Below, piece by piece: positions 9,541 to 19,227 of a stretch of DNA of 64,000 nt (the first letter of the stretch is position 1; the number at the start of each line of letters is the position of its first letter). Below the pieces are notes generated by a model that saw only the letters and a list, made by a program, of their open reading frames with translations, was not told the origin of the DNA and did no database searches. Position numbers and translations under genes: made by a program. This DNA comes from an uncultured bacterium. Its GTDB lineage: Bacteria; Acidobacteriota; Aminicenantia; Aminicenantales; CALLJL01. Where the stretch lies: contig CALLJL010000003.1 in NCBI GenBank assembly GCA_938092135.1, positions 62,001-126,000 on the forward strand, given 5' to 3'.

Positions 9541-9715
9541 CTTATTCTTTCAGCCAGTGTCTAGTTCAGGGATAAAGTTCTCTTCCCTGACTCATCTTCC
9601 TATATTCAGCCATCCATTTCCTGCGCCTCATGCTTCTACCTGATAAGTTGACTATAATCTCTATCTATTAGAAGTGTCTATCTGCTCAAGGGCTTGGGAT
9701 AAAGCAATTATCTAT

Positions 9716-10534
9716 CTAAATCAATTTTTTAGTAGAAGCAATTTCTTTCTTAAGTTCGATAACCTCAACGGGACAGGAAGGAAAATCGTTTTCCCAACAA
9801 ACAACATAATCGCATCTCGTTTGGGCGTGAGTTTTATTTTTTATATGCTCACGAAATTTTGAGGCTTTGAATTCGAATTCAATATATTTCCTTGAAAAAT
9901 TGTCTCCTATTTTTTCAATTGCACATGCGTCAGGAAAACCTGATCTTATAAACTCAATCTTAACGAAGTGGTGACTTCTTATTCTGGTCATAAAATGAGA
10001 AAAGAGCGCCACAACTCCCTGTTCTGATGTGGGTGCGTAATTCATAACTTCTAAATCCATAGGCTCACCTAAGTTTGTGTCATTTGGGCTACCCTTAAAG
10101 AGTGCATTATTAGGAAGCTTAAAAGATTTTATATATTTCTCGATAGAAATAAAATCTTTCTCAGTTATTTCAACTGCAGTTCTATCTTTGAACTTAATCG
10201 CTTTAAATTTTCCTTTGGGAAATATTGATAAAGGAGGTCTAATATTTTCTACTAAATCATGAATTCTTACAAAAAGCGGCGGCTTTGCGAGTCTTCTCTG
10301 TTTAATTTTCATGACAACATGAGGACCTTTCCAAAAGCTGTCATCAGGCCATTCCTTTTTGTTGCTTACTACCTCGAACGTTCCCACCACTACGGAGTCA
10401 CCTTTAGCATAATAAACTATTTTATCGCCTTTGTTTACCTTTTCGATCCTCTCGGACTTGCCTTTTTTATGCCCAATGAAATCACTATGGGCGAAATAAT
10501 CCTTGAGACTATGAATAATAAACCAATATTTCAT
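9716..10534 (-). CDS. EVE-domain protein fused to a PD-(D/E)XK-like nuclease domain
   Basis: The start is chosen at the internal ATG (MKYWFIIHS), which follows AAGGAG at nine bases; the track's longer start has no such site. Residues 1-135 read as an EVE/PUA-like domain (KYWFII at the N-terminus, GDKIVYYAKG, VVGTFEVVS), a fold that binds modified bases in RNA or DNA. Residues 165-262 form a second domain with EQGVVALFSHF, FPD (D202), IEFEFK (E221, K223), SKFREH and CDYVVCWENDFPSCP. This fits a PD-(D/E)XK nuclease core. By architecture it would recognise modified DNA and cut it, like type IV restriction enzymes. It has no partner gene. It stands next to an IS remnant with long gaps on both sides, typical of a transferred accessory gene. 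The fold calls are mine by eye. Confidence 0.75.
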   Translation of the reverse strand: MKYWFIIHSLKDYFAHSDFIGHKKGKSERIEKVNKGDKIVYYAKGDSVVVGTFEVVSNKKEWPDDSFWKGPHVVMKIKQRRLAKPPLFVRIHDLVENIRPPLSIFPKGKFKAIKFKDRTAVEITEKDFISIEKYIKSFKLPNNALFKGSPNDTNLGEPMDLEVMNYAPTSEQGVVALFSHFMTRIRSHHFVKIEFIRSGFPDACAIEKIGDNFSRKYIEFEFKASKFREHIKNKTHAQTRCDYVVCWENDFPSCPVEVIELKKEIASTKKLI

Positions 10535-11023
10535 CTTATTATGCTCCTTATGTTGCTTCTTAAATAAGATCAAGGAGAAATAATGATTTTATCTCTTTCG
10601 CATCATCCCTCTTGACTATTCTATTTAAAATCAGGGGCCAAGGCAATTCTTCGAAAGTCCTAGGATAAATCTGAGAGAAATTGATTTATTGCCTCATAGT
10701 AAAATCTTCATGAAATTTAATTGTCTTCTCTTAATTAAAACCGATATTTTCAATGGAAACTTTAGATAAGAGATAGATGAATAATAAATTTTGCTATTAA
10801 GTTAGTTAAGAGCGCAAAATGGAGCGATCATGATAGCGAAATGAAGAAAAAGATTTTCCATAGCCTAATTAAATTTAAAAAGGTTGTTTTCAATTACCCT
10901 TTGTCTTTAAATTAAAGGGAATTAAAAGAGCCTTGTTTTTATCCTTTTTTATAGTTAATATCCAGAGAAAATGATAATTTTCCGAATAAAACCTTCTTCT
11001 AAGAAAGAATTGAGGAGGAAAGA
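10535..11023. other. AT-rich intergenic region between the EVE-nuclease gene and the symporter
   Basis: There are 489 bases without a supported gene. A tiny frame at 10583-10615 (M I L S L S H H P S) is preceded by AAGGAG, but at ten residues with no attached gene I do not call it. An inverted repeat CCCTTT/AAAGGG (10897-10919) has an 11-base loop and no T tract. The region must hold promoters for both divergent genes, but I could not define them. Confidence 0.4.
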
Positions 11024-12568
11024 ATGAACCTCCACTGGGCAGATTTGGCCATTTTTATTTTATTTTTCATCGTGGTGGTTGGGGTAAGTGTTTATAAGAG
11101 CCGGCGACAGAGAACTGGTGAGGAATTCTTTTTAGCTGGCCGTGGCCTCATCTGGCCCCTGATCGGTTTTTCTCTTATTGCCGCCAATATTTCGACCGAA
11201 CATTTTGTCGGCATGTCGGGTCAAGGAGCTGGATTGGCCGGAATGGCCGTGGCCAGCTATGAATGGATGGCAGCGATTACTCTGGTTTTTGTGGCCGCCT
11301 TTTTCCTGCCTAAATTTTTACGTAGCGGCATCTATACCATTCCTGAATTTCTCGAATACCGCTATTCGCCTGTAGCTCGAGCAATTATGGCTTTTTATCA
11401 AGTGATTGTGTATATCGCAGTTAGTATCGCCGCCGTCGTCTACACCGGAGCTTTAGCCCTTCATACTATCTTTGACCTTGATCTTACCCTTTCTGTGTGG
11501 CTCATTGGCCTTATTGCCGCAATTTATACCACCTGGGGAGGACTTAAGGCTGTGGCCTGGGCTGATCTTTTTCAGGGCTCAGGTCTGATTTTAGGTGGTC
11601 TCGTCGTCATGATTCTTGGTTTTAAAGCCGTTGGGGGAGTAAAGGCCTTCCTGATGGCCAATCCCGAAAAACTCCATGTCATTTTACCGGCCAGCCATCC
11701 CGTTGTTCCCTGGACCGCCCTGGTTATTGGCCTCTGGATTCCCAATTTTTATTATTGGGGCTTAAATCAATTTATTACCCAGAGAACTTTAGCTGCCCGG
11801 AGCTTAAGCCAGGGACAGCTGGGAATTATTTGGGCCGCCTTTTTAAAGCTTCTCATTCCTTTCATTATTATTTTTCCTGGCATAATGTCTTATCAGCTTT
11901 TCAAGGACAGGCTCACCGCTCCTGGGGCCACCACGGACATGGCCTATCCATTGCTTATCAGGAATCTGGTTGGACCAGGTCTGCGTGGTTTTATTCTGGC
12001 CTCAGTTGCCGGAGCAGTTATTAGTACCCTCGGTTCCCTTTTGAATTCAGTTTCCACTTTGCTTACCATGGATTTATATAAGCGCCATATAAATAAGGAG
12101 GCCAGGGGCGAATCGCTGGTTAAGATTGGCCGCATAGCTAACCTAATTTTCGTTTTCTTGGTTTGTCTTTTGGCCCCTCATCTCGGCGATCCAAGATTCA
12201 AGGGTATTTTTAATTATATTCAGGAATTTCAGGGTTATATTTCCCCAGGAATTCTGGCCGCTTTTCTTTTTGGGCTTTTCAGCCGGAGGACTCCCGCGGC
12301 TGCCGGGATTACTTCTCTTATTGCCTGTGTGCCCATCTATGGATTTCTCCAGTTGAAGTTTGGCCACATTGCTTTCCTGAATCGAATGGCCATAACTTTT
12401 GTTATCTTGATAGTAATTATGACCATCATTACTCTTTTTAAGCCTCTTCCTGAACCAAAAAAGCTTCCCCTTCAAGCCAATTTTGATCTTAGACCAGCTC
12501 GATCGCTTAAATGGCTTGGGCCTCTGGTAATAATCATAACTTTAATTCTCTATGCCATTTTCTGGTGA
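11024..12568 (+). CDS. Sodium:solute symporter (SSS family, SGLT-like)
   Basis: Inner-membrane sodium-coupled carrier of 514 residues with about 13-14 hydrophobic helices spread over the whole chain, the normal size for the SSS family. Family features include the N-terminal FFLAGRGLIWPLIGFSLIAANIS-type segment, followed by EHFVGMSGQGAGLAG, and the GIYTIPEFLEYRYSP loop. A GAG GAG GAAAG Shine-Dalgarno stands just before the ATG. SGLT-like members carry sugars, others amino acids or carboxylates; the sequence does not settle which. The next gene, 120 bases on, is an exported S9 peptidase, so uptake of its products (peptides or amino acids) is possible, while the closest by-eye resemblance is to sugar carriers. 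Confidence 0.88.
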   Translation: MNLHWADLAIFILFFIVVVGVSVYKSRRQRTGEEFFLAGRGLIWPLIGFSLIAANISTEHFVGMSGQGAGLAGMAVASYEWMAAITLVFVAAFFLPKFLRSGIYTIPEFLEYRYSPVARAIMAFYQVIVYIAVSIAAVVYTGALALHTIFDLDLTLSVWLIGLIAAIYTTWGGLKAVAWADLFQGSGLILGGLVVMILGFKAVGGVKAFLMANPEKLHVILPASHPVVPWTALVIGLWIPNFYYWGLNQFITQRTLAARSLSQGQLGIIWAAFLKLLIPFIIIFPGIMSYQLFKDRLTAPGATTDMAYPLLIRNLVGPGLRGFILASVAGAVISTLGSLLNSVSTLLTMDLYKRHINKEARGESLVKIGRIANLIFVFLVCLLAPHLGDPRFKGIFNYIQEFQGYISPGILAAFLFGLFSRRTPAAAGITSLIACVPIYGFLQLKFGHIAFLNRMAITFVILIVIMTIITLFKPLPEPKKLPLQANFDLRPARSLKWLGPLVIIITLILYAIFW

Positions 12569-12688
12569 CAAGGCTTATAAAATTGTTGTTAATCTTTATA
12601 ATTTTATATTCGATGGTCATATGTTTTGGAAAAGTTTTTTCTTATCCTATAAATCTTTTTGAGCTTAAATTCATGACAAGGAGGTAAA

Positions 12689-15454
12689 ATGAAATTCCTA
12701 AAAAAAGAAGGTCATTTAATTTCTTTTTATTTAACCTTGGTTCTTTTTTTAATGTTCTCTTTTCTGGTTGATCCTGCCTCCAGTCAGACAAAGATTCCTT
12801 CTTCAAATCAGAAGGCCAAACCTTGGACACCGGAGGATATTCTTCTGGCCGAATCGGCCTCGAGCTGGCAAATTTCCCCTAATGGCCAGTGGGCCGTATG
12901 GGTCAAAGGACACATGGATAAAGAGAAGAATGGTCGAATCTCCAATCTTTTTTTGACTAACCTCGAAACGGGAAAAGAAATTCAATTGACTAGAACTCAG
13001 GAAAACCATTCTCAACCCAAGTGGTCGCCTGATGGGAACTTGATTGCCTTTTTATCTACCAGGCCCTTACCTAAGCCTAAATCCGATGTTGCCTCGACGC
13101 AGCTTTGGCTGATTAATCCCTTCGGCGGCGAGCCCTATCCTATAACGGAACTAAGCCGTCCCATTCGTAGCTATTACTGGATTAATGCAGAGACTATTCT
13201 TTTTATAGCTCAGGAAGATCCCACGCTTTACGAACAAGAACTGAAGAAGAAAAAAGACACTTCTCGGGTAGTAGATGATGTTGACCATGAACCGCCAGTG
13301 AGAATTTTTAAATTAACCATTAAAGATAAAAAGATAACCCGCCTTACCGATAACCGCGATTTTATTCGCCTTTGGGCCCCATCGCCTGATGGAAAGATGG
13401 CCGTGGCCAGCCATCATCAATATTTGAGTTTCGAGTGGGATCACCGGATACTGCCCAAAACATTTCTTTTCAATCTGGAAACGGGAGAAAAAAAGGAGAT
13501 ATTAGTCGGGCGGAGAATTTTGCCCCAATCCTTTAAATGGGCTAAAGATGGATCAGGTTTTTATATCGTTGCCCCCTATACCACGGATCCCCGTTTTTTC
13601 ACCGCCACGATTTCTCTTCTTTATTTTTATGATCTAAGCCAGGATAAGCTCGTTCAAATTGACTTGGGATGGCCTAATGGATTAGCCGAAAGGGATATTG
13701 AGGTTACGCCAGATGGCTTTTTGGCTTTTCTGGCCGATGGGACAAAATTTAAATTGGCGCGTTACATTAAAAAGGGATTAGAATGGAAAAAGGTGGAGAT
13801 TAAAGGTGACCATGCCGGTCATATCTTTGATTTAACTGTGAGCGAAGATGGCCGAAAAATCGTTTATCTTTATACAACAGCCAGTTTGCCACCCCAGTAC
13901 TATGCAGGCTCCTTAAGCGAGGATTCGATTGAATCTCCCCGACAGATAACAAACCTCAATCCCTCTTATAAAGAGAAAATTATTGCTCGGACTGAAATCG
14001 TCCGCTGGAAAGGGGCTTTAGGTGAGGAAATTGAAGGAATTCTTTATTATCCCCATAATTATGAACCAGGCAAAAAATACCCTCTTTTTGTAGCTCCCCA
14101 TGGTGGTCCCGCAGCTGCCGATACTGACTCCTGGGATGAAAGCTACGCTTATCCTCAACAACTTATTTGTCAACGGGGAGCCTTTGTTTTCAAACCCAAT
14201 TATCATGGCAGCTCCAATTATGGCTTGAAATTTGTGGAGTCTATTAAGAATGGCAAATACTATGAATATCCCCTTGAGGATATTGAGAAAGGAGTGGATT
14301 ATCTCATCAGCCGAGGCCTCGTTGATCCCGAGCGAATCGGTGCCTTTGGTTGGTCAAATGGTTCGATTTTGTCCATTGGTCTGAGTGTTCATAATCCTAA
14401 GCGCTATAAAGTCATCGGTGCAGGTGCTGGCAACGTTGAATTCATCAGTGACTGGGCCAACGTTGATTTCGGTCACTCCTTTGATACCTTTTATTTTGGT
14501 AAATCGCCCCTTGAAGATCCTCTTCTTTACCTAAAATTATCACCCTTTTTTAAGCTGGATCGAGTTGAAGCGCCAACCATCATTTTCTTTGGTACTGAGG
14601 ACCGAAATGTCCCCACTGATCAGGGGTGGTCCCATTATCGTGCCCTTTATCATTTGAATAAGGTCCCAGTTAAATTCATTCTTTTCCCTGGGGAAGCCCA
14701 TGGCCTTCGCCAATTCAGCCACCAGCTAAGAAAAGTAGAGGAAGAAATGGCTTGGTTCGACCGATATTTCTTTAAAACCTGGCAGGCTAAAAATGAAGCC
14801 TTCAAGGAGGATTCTCCCCTTGGCTGGGCTCTGCGATTGAAAAAAGCAGCCAGGGATGGCTCTCTTTATGGTGTAAGATTGGAGAGCGGCGAGTTAATTC
14901 CTGAAGTTGTTAACCGTGGTGAAATAGCCATCGGTCGTTTTGAGGTCACCAGGGCCCAATTTGCTTCGTTTGATCCTAATTACAAATTTCCAGCGGGAAC
15001 CGAAAATTACCCAATGAACAATCTGAGTTTTGAAAAAGCTAAAGCTTATGTTGAATGGTTATCTAAAATAACAGGTGAGACTTGGCGATTGCCCCAGGAA
15101 GAGGAGATGACTAAATATTATGAAACCCGAGAAAATGAAAATACGCTCGATTACTGGGCTGGCTACAAACTAAACCCCGACGATGCCCTCAGACTTAGGG
15201 AGAAAATAAAAGAGTTAGGAGAAGGAGCCAGGTTGATAAAAGAAGTAGGCAGTTTCCCTGGGGCAGGCTCCAGCGAGGAAGACTTTATTTTTGATCTTGG
15301 AGGCAATGTGGCTGAATGGGTTATTGGCAAAAATGGGCATCCTAAAGTCATGGGAGGAAGTGCAGATCGGCCAGCTGATACTAAGGGTGTCTTTTTTGAG
15401 CCAGCTCCCGAATACGTTGGCCTTCGGGTGGTAAAAGAAATTAAGGTAAAATAA
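12689..15454 (+). CDS. Exported S9-family prolyl oligopeptidase-like peptidase with C-terminal FGE-fold domain
   Basis: AAGGAGGT precedes the ATG. A signal peptide (about residues 1-32) leads into a beta-propeller with PD40-type repeats (SPDGNLIAFLSTRP, PSPDGKMAVASHH), then an alpha/beta-hydrolase domain. The catalytic triad can be read as S556 (GWSNG), D638 (FGTEDRNVP) and H671 (GEAHG). This is the S9 family, which removes short peptides from oligopeptides in the periplasm. Unusually, about 200 further residues (715-920) resemble the formylglycine-generating-enzyme/SUMF1 fold: IAIGRFEVTRAQF, WRLPQEEEM, DLGGNVAEWV, GGSADR and VGLRVVKE. This part contains no cysteine, so it cannot act as a copper-dependent FGE and probably binds ligand or partner. 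At 921 residues it is well above the usual 650-750. Confidence 0.87.
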   Translation: MKFLKKEGHLISFYLTLVLFLMFSFLVDPASSQTKIPSSNQKAKPWTPEDILLAESASSWQISPNGQWAVWVKGHMDKEKNGRISNLFLTNLETGKEIQLTRTQENHSQPKWSPDGNLIAFLSTRPLPKPKSDVASTQLWLINPFGGEPYPITELSRPIRSYYWINAETILFIAQEDPTLYEQELKKKKDTSRVVDDVDHEPPVRIFKLTIKDKKITRLTDNRDFIRLWAPSPDGKMAVASHHQYLSFEWDHRILPKTFLFNLETGEKKEILVGRRILPQSFKWAKDGSGFYIVAPYTTDPRFFTATISLLYFYDLSQDKLVQIDLGWPNGLAERDIEVTPDGFLAFLADGTKFKLARYIKKGLEWKKVEIKGDHAGHIFDLTVSEDGRKIVYLYTTASLPPQYYAGSLSEDSIESPRQITNLNPSYKEKIIARTEIVRWKGALGEEIEGILYYPHNYEPGKKYPLFVAPHGGPAAADTDSWDESYAYPQQLICQRGAFVFKPNYHGSSNYGLKFVESIKNGKYYEYPLEDIEKGVDYLISRGLVDPERIGAFGWSNGSILSIGLSVHNPKRYKVIGAGAGNVEFISDWANVDFGHSFDTFYFGKSPLEDPLLYLKLSPFFKLDRVEAPTIIFFGTEDRNVPTDQGWSHYRALYHLNKVPVKFILFPGEAHGLRQFSHQLRKVEEEMAWFDRYFFKTWQAKNEAFKEDSPLGWALRLKKAARDGSLYGVRLESGELIPEVVNRGEIAIGRFEVTRAQFASFDPNYKFPAGTENYPMNNLSFEKAKAYVEWLSKITGETWRLPQEEEMTKYYETRENENTLDYWAGYKLNPDDALRLREKIKELGEGARLIKEVGSFPGAGSSEEDFIFDLGGNVAEWVIGKNGHPKVMGGSADRPADTKGVFFEPAPEYVGLRVVKEIKVK

Positions 15455-15602
15455 TCAAATTAAAGAGGGTTAGACAAATTAAAAGCAAATAAACAAAGGG
15501 GAAAAAATAAAAAGAAAAGATAAAAAATAAAAATTACAAGATAAAAATCAATATAAAAAAATATATCAAGAATTAAGAAGATAAGACTATTAACAAAGCA
15601 AT

Positions 15603-16496
15603 TTAGTTTTTTCTGGCCAAAAGAACAATTTCGTCTTCTCTATTTAGAAATCGGGCCAATAAGAGAACGAAGAGCGAAAGAAATGACAAGATTTTTTCGA
15701 AAAGCCAATTTCCTGGCCTAAAAGTTAAGCGATATTTAAGCGTCGTCCCATCAAAGCCGAATTCTTTTTTCATCCAGAGTGGCCGAAAACCAGTTTTTTC
15801 TAAAAGACGGATGAGGCTGGATTCATTGAAGAGAAAAAAATGGCTGGAGTACCAATCCAATTGATAGAATTGCCTTAAAGGCCAAGCTATTTTGTGCCCG
15901 CTAAGTTTATAAGCTCCAAGGCAAAGAAAATTGATTAAACTTGACCCAAGGGGGACGCGAAGGGCAAGAAGGCCCTTCTTTTTAAGAAGATGGCAAGCTT
16001 TGCGCAGAAAATCAACAGGTTGGGTAACATGTTCAAGAACTGACCATAGGGTGATAACTTCAAAATAATTTTCCCTGAGGCTTTGATTCTCGAATTCACC
16101 CTGAAGAACATAGCCAAATTTAGAAGCTTCCTGACAGGCCTTCTTGGACGGCTCAAGTCCAAAGGCAATAAAGCCATGCTCAGAAGCTACTTTTAAAAAT
16201 TCACCTGTTCCTGTCCCAATATCAAGAAGCCGCCCTCCCTGAGGAAAGAATTTTTTTATTAATGCTATATCATTTTGAAATTGTCGGTATCGAAAATCAT
16301 CGATAAAACAATGATAGGCTTTCCAGTCCAAGATTTCATAATCATCAGCCATAGCTTCGCTTTTAAGCTGGGGATTCATCCAGATAAGAGCGCATTCGGT
16401 GCAGCGAACATAACGAAAGGAACGATAAAGAAAGATTTCTTTCGGTCTCGCTGCCCCACAAACAGGGCAGAAAGGAAAATAATTTATTAATTTCAT
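15603..16496 (-). CDS. SAM-dependent methyltransferase with N-terminal zinc ribbon
   Basis: The N-terminus has a four-cysteine knuckle (CPVCG...CTECALIWMNP), followed by a class I methyltransferase fold with the SAM loop LLDIGTGTGEFL (about residue 95) and the acidic strand end FGLEPS. LWSVLEHVTQPVDFL matches the motif-post-I region of Methyltransf_11/23 proteins that act on sugars or lipids in polysaccharide clusters. Its ATG at 16496 shares one base with the stop of the upstream glycosyltransferase (TGATG), so the two are translationally coupled; the track's GTG one codon earlier is less likely. It is the last gene of the polysaccharide operon. Confidence 0.83.
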   Translation of the reverse strand: MKLINYFPFCPVCGAARPKEIFLYRSFRYVRCTECALIWMNPQLKSEAMADDYEILDWKAYHCFIDDFRYRQFQNDIALIKKFFPQGGRLLDIGTGTGEFLKVASEHGFIAFGLEPSKKACQEASKFGYVLQGEFENQSLRENYFEVITLWSVLEHVTQPVDFLRKACHLLKKKGLLALRVPLGSSLINFLCLGAYKLSGHKIAWPLRQFYQLDWYSSHFFLFNESSLIRLLEKTGFRPLWMKKEFGFDGTTLKYRLTFRPGNWLFEKILSFLSLFVLLLARFLNREDEIVLLARKN

Positions 16497-19216
16497 CACC
16501 TCTGCGTTTTAATCGCCAGAGTCAGAACGGGCGAAAGAAGTCTATACTTTGCCTCAAGAAAGCCTTCAAGATCAGGATAATATTTGAGATAGTCAAAAAT
16601 TAAAGTTTGGCTGCTTTGAATTTCCAAGCGAAAGCTTATGTTTTCAACTAAATTAGTATGGCTGAAAAGGAGGGAAGCTAGGGAAAACAAATTTTCGTTA
16701 ACCCCTTGAATTACTAGAGGATATTTCTGAACTCTCTTTTCCTGACCATTGAATTCAATAATTATGTTTCCTATTGTTCCAAAAAATTTAATGGGATTAT
16801 AAAAATAAATTTCAAGCTGATAGTTTCCAGGAACCAGTTCGAAAGAAGAAGAGGAGATGATAAAACCAGTTTCATTAAGTTTGGGCCCTAGGCCTTTTCC
16901 ATTAAGAAGAAAATCGCCTTCATAGACCTGTCCTCTTTCTACTTTAAACATGTCGTCTTCTATAATATTTCCTTGGCTTAAACGCCAAAGGTTATAATTA
17001 ACACCTGAATATCTTTCAAAATGACGGAGCCAAAGGTTTTCTTTTCCAAGATTTTGATATAAATTCAGATATCGTTTGAATTCAGGCGTTTCGGTCAGAT
17101 CCTTTAAAATCCTCTCAGCCTCCTCTTTTTCTCCCAATTGCTCAAAACAAAGGGCCAAAAAGAGATAGACCTCAACATTCTTTATTCTTTCTGGTTCCTT
17201 AAGCAGGATTTTCTCGAAATATTTCTTGGCTTCTCTGTATTCACCAATTCTGAAGAAATTAAGACCTAAACTAAAATAGTCGGAGGCAAGATTAACCATG
17301 ACTTTTTGGCTAAGGGATGAGCCTTTAATATCAATACGGTACACAGGTTTTAAAAAGGGAAAGGTTCTCCAAGGCTTGATAGTTGTCCAGGTTGGCTCAT
17401 TGTTTTTAAACTTTATTTTTTTCCGTCTTAGACCGCTAAAAATTTCAAGCTGTCCTTTCGGATCAACAGGCTGAACAAATATCCCCAAAATGGGCAGGTT
17501 ATTTTCGCCAATAAAAAATCTTCTAATTTTTTCCTGGCCGTGAAGAAAGAAAGTATTGATATCTTTTTCATAGGGACTTTTATCGACCACATGGAATTCC
17601 CTTTTCGGGTTAATCAGCGGAGGCACCCGAGGTAACCAGAAATATAATTTTCCCTTTCTTTCAACGGGTCCGCTATAAATTTTTATTTCTGGATTTTTAT
17701 ACTCAAATGGCCGAAGAAAGATTCTTTTTAAAAGTTCGTGTTGGCGGTCTAATTCGAGATAAGTCCGGCTCCAGTGGGGATAAAATTTTTGATTGGCCAA
17801 GAAAAGAGAAGAGCAGGCACTTGAAGTAATAATATAATCATATTTTTTTAATGGGTGAAGATTAACATTAAATAAATAAGGTCTGGAAGAGAAACGAAAT
17901 TTTAAATTGGGGTCAGGATTGGCCGGAGTAAACCATTCCTTGCCTATCCAGCTTCTTTCAGGAAGATTTCGTTTCATCCATCTTGAGGCAATTTGGGTGG
18001 TGTCATCCTGCCAGAGATAATAGGTCATGGCTAAAGTTCTATATCCGAGAATGACCATAATAAGAGCGATAAGGGAAGCGTTGAGCAGTTTTCTTTTTCT
18101 TATAAAATCAGGGAAAAGAGAGAAACTGAAGGAAGCCAGGAAGGAATAAAAGGGGGACAAGGGGACAAGATCCCGATAGCGATAAAAACCAAGAAAACCT
18201 AAAGCTCCAAGAAAATAAAGGAGAGCTGAAATAAGGAGGAATTTGTGCTCCCTTTCTCCCCGAAGCAGGACCCAAATGAAGCCTGCAAAAATCAAAAGTG
18301 AAAATAGCAGCCCCTCCCCCTGATAAAGATTAACAACGCCGAGAGAATATTTGTTAAATTTAATATGCTCCAAAATAGTCTGGGGATTGATTGGTTGAAG
18401 ATGCCATTCAATCTCATTCACGGTCTTGGCCAACAACCACGTTGCCCGAACAAAGTGGCGAAATCTGGTAAGAGCATAGGGGTGTCCAATAAAAAAAGCC
18501 AAAACCGAGGTCGAAGCCGCTAAATAAATTTTTGGGGAAAGAAAAAGCTTTTGGAATTTTCTTTTTTCTTTCCAGCAGAAGAAAAGGTGAGCGAGAAAAA
18601 TAGAGAAAATAATATAAATTCCGTTATATTTAGTTGCCATGGCCAGGCCGGCAAAAAAACCGGCTAAAAGATAATGAATTGTCTTTCCCTCCTTTAAAAT
18701 GAGAAAGCAAAAATAAAAGCAGACGGTATAGAAAAAGGTCATAGGGCCGTCGAGCACGATTTGGTGGCTATAAATAATATGAATAAAAGAAAAGGAAAAA
18801 ATTAGGGAAACAAGCAGAGCCTGAGTATAATTTAACCATCTTTTCCCTAAAGAATAAACAACTAAAATCGTCAGCGAACCGAGAAAAGCAGAAAAAATTC
18901 TAGCTATGGTCAGGGCTTCAACAAGACTGAAGGGATAAAGACCTGGTTCGGCCTTAAGGCGAAGAACGTTGATAAGAAAGGAGATTCCATGCATCAGCAA
19001 AGCCACAAGATAATTGAAAAAAATTGGGTAGAAATAAATGGGGTCAGGTCGCCAATCACCATGATAAATGGTTAAAATGGAGCGGGCGACAGGCACATCA
19101 TCAACCCGCTGGTAAACTGAAGACAATCCCCAAAAACGAAGAAAAACTCCCAGTAGGAAGATCACTCCTGTCAAGATCAAAGGCAATTTCTCTTTGGTCA
19201 AAGCTCGGCGATTCAT
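16496..19216 (-). CDS. GT39-type membrane glycosyltransferase with TPR and C-terminal beta domain
   Basis: This is a large integral membrane protein of 906 residues. The first 400 residues carry about ten transmembrane helices and the PMT-like loop with an acidic pair near the N-terminus (YQRVDDVPVARSIL), as in dolichyl/undecaprenyl-phosphate-sugar glycosyltransferases of the GT39/ArnT group. After a soluble region, TPR-like helices occur at about 630-715 (YREAKKYFEKILLKEP, KEEAERILKDL). The last 150 residues look like an all-beta, carbohydrate-binding-type domain (ELVPGNYQLEIYFYNP). It would move a lipid-linked sugar onto a periplasmic acceptor. It lies 11 bases after the deacetylase gene, inside the operon. 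Confidence 0.8.
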   Translation of the reverse strand: MNRRALTKEKLPLILTGVIFLLGVFLRFWGLSSVYQRVDDVPVARSILTIYHGDWRPDPIYFYPIFFNYLVALLMHGISFLINVLRLKAEPGLYPFSLVEALTIARIFSAFLGSLTILVVYSLGKRWLNYTQALLVSLIFSFSFIHIIYSHQIVLDGPMTFFYTVCFYFCFLILKEGKTIHYLLAGFFAGLAMATKYNGIYIIFSIFLAHLFFCWKEKRKFQKLFLSPKIYLAASTSVLAFFIGHPYALTRFRHFVRATWLLAKTVNEIEWHLQPINPQTILEHIKFNKYSLGVVNLYQGEGLLFSLLIFAGFIWVLLRGEREHKFLLISALLYFLGALGFLGFYRYRDLVPLSPFYSFLASFSFSLFPDFIRKRKLLNASLIALIMVILGYRTLAMTYYLWQDDTTQIASRWMKRNLPERSWIGKEWFTPANPDPNLKFRFSSRPYLFNVNLHPLKKYDYIITSSACSSLFLANQKFYPHWSRTYLELDRQHELLKRIFLRPFEYKNPEIKIYSGPVERKGKLYFWLPRVPPLINPKREFHVVDKSPYEKDINTFFLHGQEKIRRFFIGENNLPILGIFVQPVDPKGQLEIFSGLRRKKIKFKNNEPTWTTIKPWRTFPFLKPVYRIDIKGSSLSQKVMVNLASDYFSLGLNFFRIGEYREAKKYFEKILLKEPERIKNVEVYLFLALCFEQLGEKEEAERILKDLTETPEFKRYLNLYQNLGKENLWLRHFERYSGVNYNLWRLSQGNIIEDDMFKVERGQVYEGDFLLNGKGLGPKLNETGFIISSSSFELVPGNYQLEIYFYNPIKFFGTIGNIIIEFNGQEKRVQKYPLVIQGVNENLFSLASLLFSHTNLVENISFRLEIQSSQTLIFDYLKYYPDLEGFLEAKYRLLSPVLTLAIKTQR

Positions 19217-19227
19217 ACGGCGAGATT

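Noticed and set aside
10259-10567. Plus-strand 102-residue hydrophobic ORF
   Set aside because: It runs antisense through the EVE-nuclease gene, whose domains and ribosome-binding site are far better supported.
10583-10615. Ten-codon frame with a good AAGGAG site
   Set aside because: It has no attached downstream gene on this strand and is too short to separate from chance.
10897-10919. Inverted repeat CCCTTT/AAAGGG upstream of the symporter
   Set aside because: The stem is only six bases with an 11-base loop and no T tract. It is too weak to call a terminator or operator.
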